Positions 61,234 to 64,000 of a stretch of 64,000 bases of DNA are shown piece after piece. The notes under the pieces are model-generated. The model was not told the DNA's origin. It saw nothing but the letters and a program-made list of their open reading frames with translations, and did no database searches. The position numbers were made by a program, and so were the translations under genes. Location of the stretch: positions 2,566,501 through 2,630,500 of the forward strand of contig NC_014230.1 of NCBI RefSeq assembly GCF_000196315.1, written 5' to 3'. How positions within the stretch are numbered: the first letter of the stretch is position 1; every line of letters begins with the position of its first letter. This stretch comes from Croceibacter atlanticus HTCC2559. GTDB lineage: Bacteria; Bacteroidota; Bacteroidia; Flavobacteriales; Flavobacteriaceae.

Positions 61234-61264
61234 TACAGAAGCCTAAGCTAATTAGGTTTCTGTA
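61234..61264 (+). terminator. Terminator after CMD-family gene
   Basis: TACAGAAgCCTAA pairs with TTAGGtTTCTGTA around a short loop (one mismatch) and is followed by TTTTTA. It may only partly separate this gene from the DsbA-like gene. Confidence 0.7.
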
Positions 61265-61281
61265 TTTTTAAATAAAAAAAT

Positions 61282-61926
61282 ATGTCAAAACAACTTAAGA
61301 TAGATATTGTATCAGATGTTGTATGTCCTTGGTGCATTATAGGCTACAAACGCTTGGAGCAAGCTATTAAGGAATTAAATGTAGAAGAACAAGTAACTAT
61401 TGAGTGGCAACCATTTGAGTTAAATCCAAATATGCCTAAAGAAGGACAGCTTGTACAAGAACATATTTCTGAAAAGTATGGTGCATCTTTAGAAGATCAA
61501 AAACAGTCTCAAGAACGTATGACACAATTTGGAGCCGAATTAGGGTTTACATTTAATTATCACGACGCCTTGAGAATGGTTAATACAAAAGATGCACATA
61601 TTGTGTTAGAATATGCAAATGAACAACACAAACAAACCGAATTAAACCTAGAGTTAGTCTCCTTGTTTTTTAGCGAAGGAAAAGACATCTCAGAAAAAAC
61701 TATATTGTTAGATGCTGTTGAAACTGTTGGATTAAATAAGACAGAAGCAGAACAACGCTTAGACGATGTAAGTTATAAAAATGCAGTTGTTGCTAAAGAG
61801 ATAAAATGGCAAGATTTAGGTGTTACTTCTGTTCCTACAATGGTCTTTAATCATAAAAGTGCTTTATCTGGAGCGCAACCCGTTTCAGTTTATAAAGATG
61901 TGCTAAAAGAACTTTTAGAATTGTAA
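61282..61926 (+). CDS. DsbA family oxidoreductase (FrnE-like)
   Basis: This 214-aa thioredoxin-fold protein with a large helical insert has the active site VCPWCIIGY (CPWC) and the cis-Pro GVTSVPTMVF. No signal peptide is present, so it acts in the cytoplasm, as FrnE-like proteins do in oxidative stress. It lies downstream of the TetR-controlled CMD-family gene and is probably part of the same thiol-stress response. Confidence 0.9.
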   Translation: MSKQLKIDIVSDVVCPWCIIGYKRLEQAIKELNVEEQVTIEWQPFELNPNMPKEGQLVQEHISEKYGASLEDQKQSQERMTQFGAELGFTFNYHDALRMVNTKDAHIVLEYANEQHKQTELNLELVSLFFSEGKDISEKTILLDAVETVGLNKTEAEQRLDDVSYKNAVVAKEIKWQDLGVTSVPTMVFNHKSALSGAQPVSVYKDVLKELLEL

Positions 61927-61970
61927 TAAAGTGGAGTTTATACTTACAGTTTTAAGTTCATTATAAATTT

Positions 61971-62002
61971 AAAGGAGCTACTGTTTATTCAGTAGCTCCT
62001 TT
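61971..62002. terminator. Bidirectional terminator
   Basis: A perfect 13-bp stem AAAGGAGCTACTG/CAGTAGCTCCTTT lies between the DsbA-like gene (+) and the 47-aa gene (-). Confidence 0.9.
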
Positions 62003-62006
62003 GTAT

Positions 62007-62150
62007 TTATCGTTTCAGTTTAGCGGCCTTTGTAATGGGCTCATCTATCTGTTCTTGATCTGCTTTAAACGTCTTTAAGTCTTTTTTAAAGTGCTTGGCA
62101 AACCCAAAAGCAAATAGGCAAAGTGCTATTACTATAAAGAGTCTTCTCAT
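62007..62150 (-). CDS. 47-aa single-helix membrane protein
   Basis: ATG at 62150 opens 47 codons: a basic start (MRR), a membrane helix (about 4-18), then a Lys-rich cytoplasmic or periplasmic tail ending TKAAKLKR. The end sits just after the terminator at 61971. A CAACTTTG box (62195 to 62188) could be its -10. No family is recognised. Confidence 0.5.
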   Translation of the reverse strand: MRRLFIVIALCLFAFGFAKHFKKDLKTFKADQEQIDEPITKAAKLKR

Positions 62151-62463
62151 TGTTTTAAAACTAAATTCTTACTTCCTTTTCACAGTGCAAAGTTGGCACC
62201 GATTTTAAGAATAACCTAATAAAAAATGAAAAGTTGCAAAGACTTAATTGTTTGCTAACATTATCTTCTTAATTTGTTTTAAAACAGATAAAACTGAAAG
62301 TTAGTCCCCTAATTTTAGTGCTTAAATTTATGTTTTAAAACTCCTGAAATTCAATGTACTTTCAATGTGAAAAATAATTCCTAATTAAGTTTAATTTTTC
62401 AATCCTATTTCTAAAAATTCAGCTTGCTAAACTAAAGTTGTATGTCTTAGGTCTTCCTTATCT
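62151..62463. other. Intergenic region before gpmI
   Basis: This 313-bp stretch separates the divergent 47-aa gene and gpmI. It holds a possible -10 for the small gene near 62188 and the gpmI promoter at 62438-62466. The middle is A/T-rich and I see no gene or hairpin in it. Confidence 0.6.
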
Positions 62464-62466
62464 TTG
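62438..62466 (+). promoter_or_regulatory. gpmI promoter
   Basis: TTG (62438-62440), 18-bp spacer, TATCTTTG (62459-62466). The ATG at 62476 is 9 nt beyond, giving a very short leader. Confidence 0.65.
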
Positions 62467-62475
62467 CCAAAAAAT

Positions 62476-63996
62476 ATGGCTATGGATAAAAAAGTAATGT
62501 TAATGATCTTAGATGGTTGGGGAATTGCAACAGATACATCTGTCTCTGCTGTCGATGCTGCAAACACACCTTATATAGATGCATTGTATACAAAATATCC
62601 AAATGCTACATTACGCACAGATGGTATGAATGTAGGATTACCAGAAGGACAAATGGGAAACAGCGAAGTTGGCCATATGAATTTAGGTGCAGGACGCATA
62701 GTTTATCAAGATCTTGCTAAAATTAATAACGCTGTAGCTCAAAACACCTTAAAAGATGAAGAGGTCCTACAACGTGCTTTTAGCTATGCAAAAGAGTTTA
62801 ATAAACCTGTACATTATATAGGATTACTTTCAGATGGTGGCGTACATTCTCACACATCTCATTTAAACGGGCTTTTAAACGCTGCAAATGCTTACGGTAT
62901 TTCTAAAAATTACATACACGCCTTTACAGATGGCCGTGATGTAGACCCACAATCAGGTAAAGGTTTTATTGAAAACTTAATAACCACATTGCCAAAATAT
63001 AATGCAGAGCTTGCCACAGTTACTGGCAGATATTATGCAATGGATAGAGACACAAGATGGGAGCGCACCAAATTAGCTTATGATGCACTGGTAAATGCAG
63101 AAGGACAGCCAACAAATAATATACTTAAAAGTATACAGTCTAATTATGACGACGGCATTACAGATGAGTTTATAAAACCGCTTATCTGCACAAATAATGA
63201 TAATCCAGTTGCTACTATAAACCCAAACGATGTTGTAATATTCTTTAATTTTAGAACAGATCGTGGTAGGCAATTAACAAATGCACTAACCCAAAGAGAT
63301 TTTGTTGAAGAAGGTATGGCTAAGCTACCATTATATTTTGTTACTATGACAATGTATGATGAAACCTTTAATGATATTAAAGTCATCTTTAAAAAAGAAA
63401 ATATTAAAGAAACCTTAGGCGAAGTTTTAGAATGGAGTGGTAAAACGCAATTACGCGCTGCAGAAACCGAAAAATATCCGCACGTTACATTTTTCTTTTC
63501 TGGCGGAAGAGAACAACCTTTTAAGGGTGAAACAAGGATTATGGCAAAATCTCCTAATGTTGCTACTTACGATTTACAACCAGAAATGAGTGCTTTTGAG
63601 TTAACAGAACGTGTAAAAGCTCACATTGAGACAACTGCTAGCGATTTTATTTGCATTAACTTTGCAAATCCAGATATGGTTGGTCATACTGGAGATTTTA
63701 ATGCAGCTATTAAAGCCTGTGAAACTGTAGATTCTTGTGCACAAACACTAATTGAAGCTGCTAAGTTACAAGGCTACACAACTATTGTAATTGCAGATCA
63801 CGGTAATAGTGAGGTAATGGTAAATCCAGATGGCTCACCTAATACAGCACATACAACCAATCCTGTACCAATGCTATTGGTAGATGATTCTCTTAAAACT
63901 ATTAAAGATGGTGTATTGGGAGATATAGCACCTACAATATTACATTTAATGGGAGTTGCAAAACCTAAATTAATGACTCAAAATTCATTATTATGA
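62476..63996 (+). CDS. gpmI: Cofactor-independent phosphoglycerate mutase
   Basis: This 506-aa protein is complete to its TGA. It has the alkaline-phosphatase-fold phosphatase domain with metal and Ser residues (MILDGWGI, GNSEVGHMNLGAGR; catalytic Ser in NSEVG), a transferase insert (about 85-310, with FTDGRDVDPQSGKGF), and late ligands in NPDMVGHTGD and ADHGNSE. It interconverts 3- and 2-phosphoglycerate in glycolysis with Mn. The TTG at 62464 overlaps the -10 box, so ATG 62476 (or 62482) is the start. Confidence 0.94.
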   Translation: MAMDKKVMLMILDGWGIATDTSVSAVDAANTPYIDALYTKYPNATLRTDGMNVGLPEGQMGNSEVGHMNLGAGRIVYQDLAKINNAVAQNTLKDEEVLQRAFSYAKEFNKPVHYIGLLSDGGVHSHTSHLNGLLNAANAYGISKNYIHAFTDGRDVDPQSGKGFIENLITTLPKYNAELATVTGRYYAMDRDTRWERTKLAYDALVNAEGQPTNNILKSIQSNYDDGITDEFIKPLICTNNDNPVATINPNDVVIFFNFRTDRGRQLTNALTQRDFVEEGMAKLPLYFVTMTMYDETFNDIKVIFKKENIKETLGEVLEWSGKTQLRAAETEKYPHVTFFFSGGREQPFKGETRIMAKSPNVATYDLQPEMSAFELTERVKAHIETTASDFICINFANPDMVGHTGDFNAAIKACETVDSCAQTLIEAAKLQGYTTIVIADHGNSEVMVNPDGSPNTAHTTNPVPMLLVDDSLKTIKDGVLGDIAPTILHLMGVAKPKLMTQNSLL

Positions 63997-64000
63997 GATT

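Noticed and set aside
62464-62466. TTG as the gpmI start
   Set aside because: It is the last three bases of the TATCTTTG promoter box; ATG 62476 or 62482 is downstream of the expected transcript start.

Overview
The window is chromosomal DNA of a low-G+C member of the Flavobacteriaceae (Bacteroidota). The evidence is the promoter style (TAnnTTTG -10 boxes, often with a TTG about 17-19 bp upstream), the near absence of Shine-Dalgarno sequences, an RteC/IntDOT-type mobile element, and flavobacterial families such as HYC_CC_PP, DUF2911, 2TM-domain histidine kinases and zinc-less DnaX. No genus can be assigned from the sequence alone.

Region 1 (1 to about 13,290) is one end of an integrative conjugative element. 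An RteC-type excision regulator lies at 1068-1919 and an IntDOT-like tyrosine integrase at 11914-13164, just before a tRNA-Pro/tRNA-Ser pair (13359-13553). The transfer genes must lie to the left of the window. The cargo is a sulfur island: a two-gene YeeE/YedE thiosulfate-type importer; a + strand cluster of DoxX, DsrE-like lipoprotein, SoxB-like metallophosphoesterase and TlpA thioredoxin; a CstB-like persulfide dioxygenase-rhodanese; a periplasmic rhodanese; a TauE/SafE exporter; a fatty acid hydroxylase-like membrane protein; and a Crp/Fnr regulator.

The main discovery is that six palindromes GTAAC-N4-GTTAC (one with a single mismatch) lie in front of the island's transcription units. Each is centred exactly 33 bp upstream of the centre of a recognisable -10 box, which is the layout of a class II Crp-activated promoter. 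One palindrome serves two divergent promoters, one of them for a 51-aa membrane protein gene. The island's own Crp/Fnr protein has an NtcA-like recognition helix, fitting a GTA-N8-TAC operator, and a Cx5CC cysteine cluster. This looks like a mobile, self-regulated sulfane-sulfur/thiosulfate regulon.

Region 2 (13.3 to 64 kb) is host core genome. It holds PgpH (c-di-AMP hydrolysis), a thiolase, an NlpC/P60 peptidase, a fasciclin protein, trmH with rnpB packed antisense behind it, dnaX-miaE, a polyphosphate cluster (ppk1-ppx-sixA) with pdxH, and an ABC-F ATPase. Next come three tandem paralogous lipoproteins with cysteine-less thioredoxin folds, a VanX-like dipeptidase, and dph6-like/aroQ. Then follow two OmpX-like barrels (a third lies upstream), xerD, a 2TM/LytS-type histidine kinase, UbiA-maf, a MscS-like protein, a PIG-L deacetylase/Na+ symporter operon, an M28 peptidase, PPK2, a radical-SAM DNA-repair pair, a TetR-controlled AhpD/CMD-DsbA cluster, and gpmI.

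Regulatory detail visible in the core region includes a matched pair of TetR-type operators, a 21-bp-period direct repeat typical of LytTR regulators upstream of the histidine kinase, many rho-independent terminators, and several promoters placed so close to the start codon that the mRNA would be leaderless or nearly so. Two further unlisted small membrane-protein genes (35 and 47 aa) were found.
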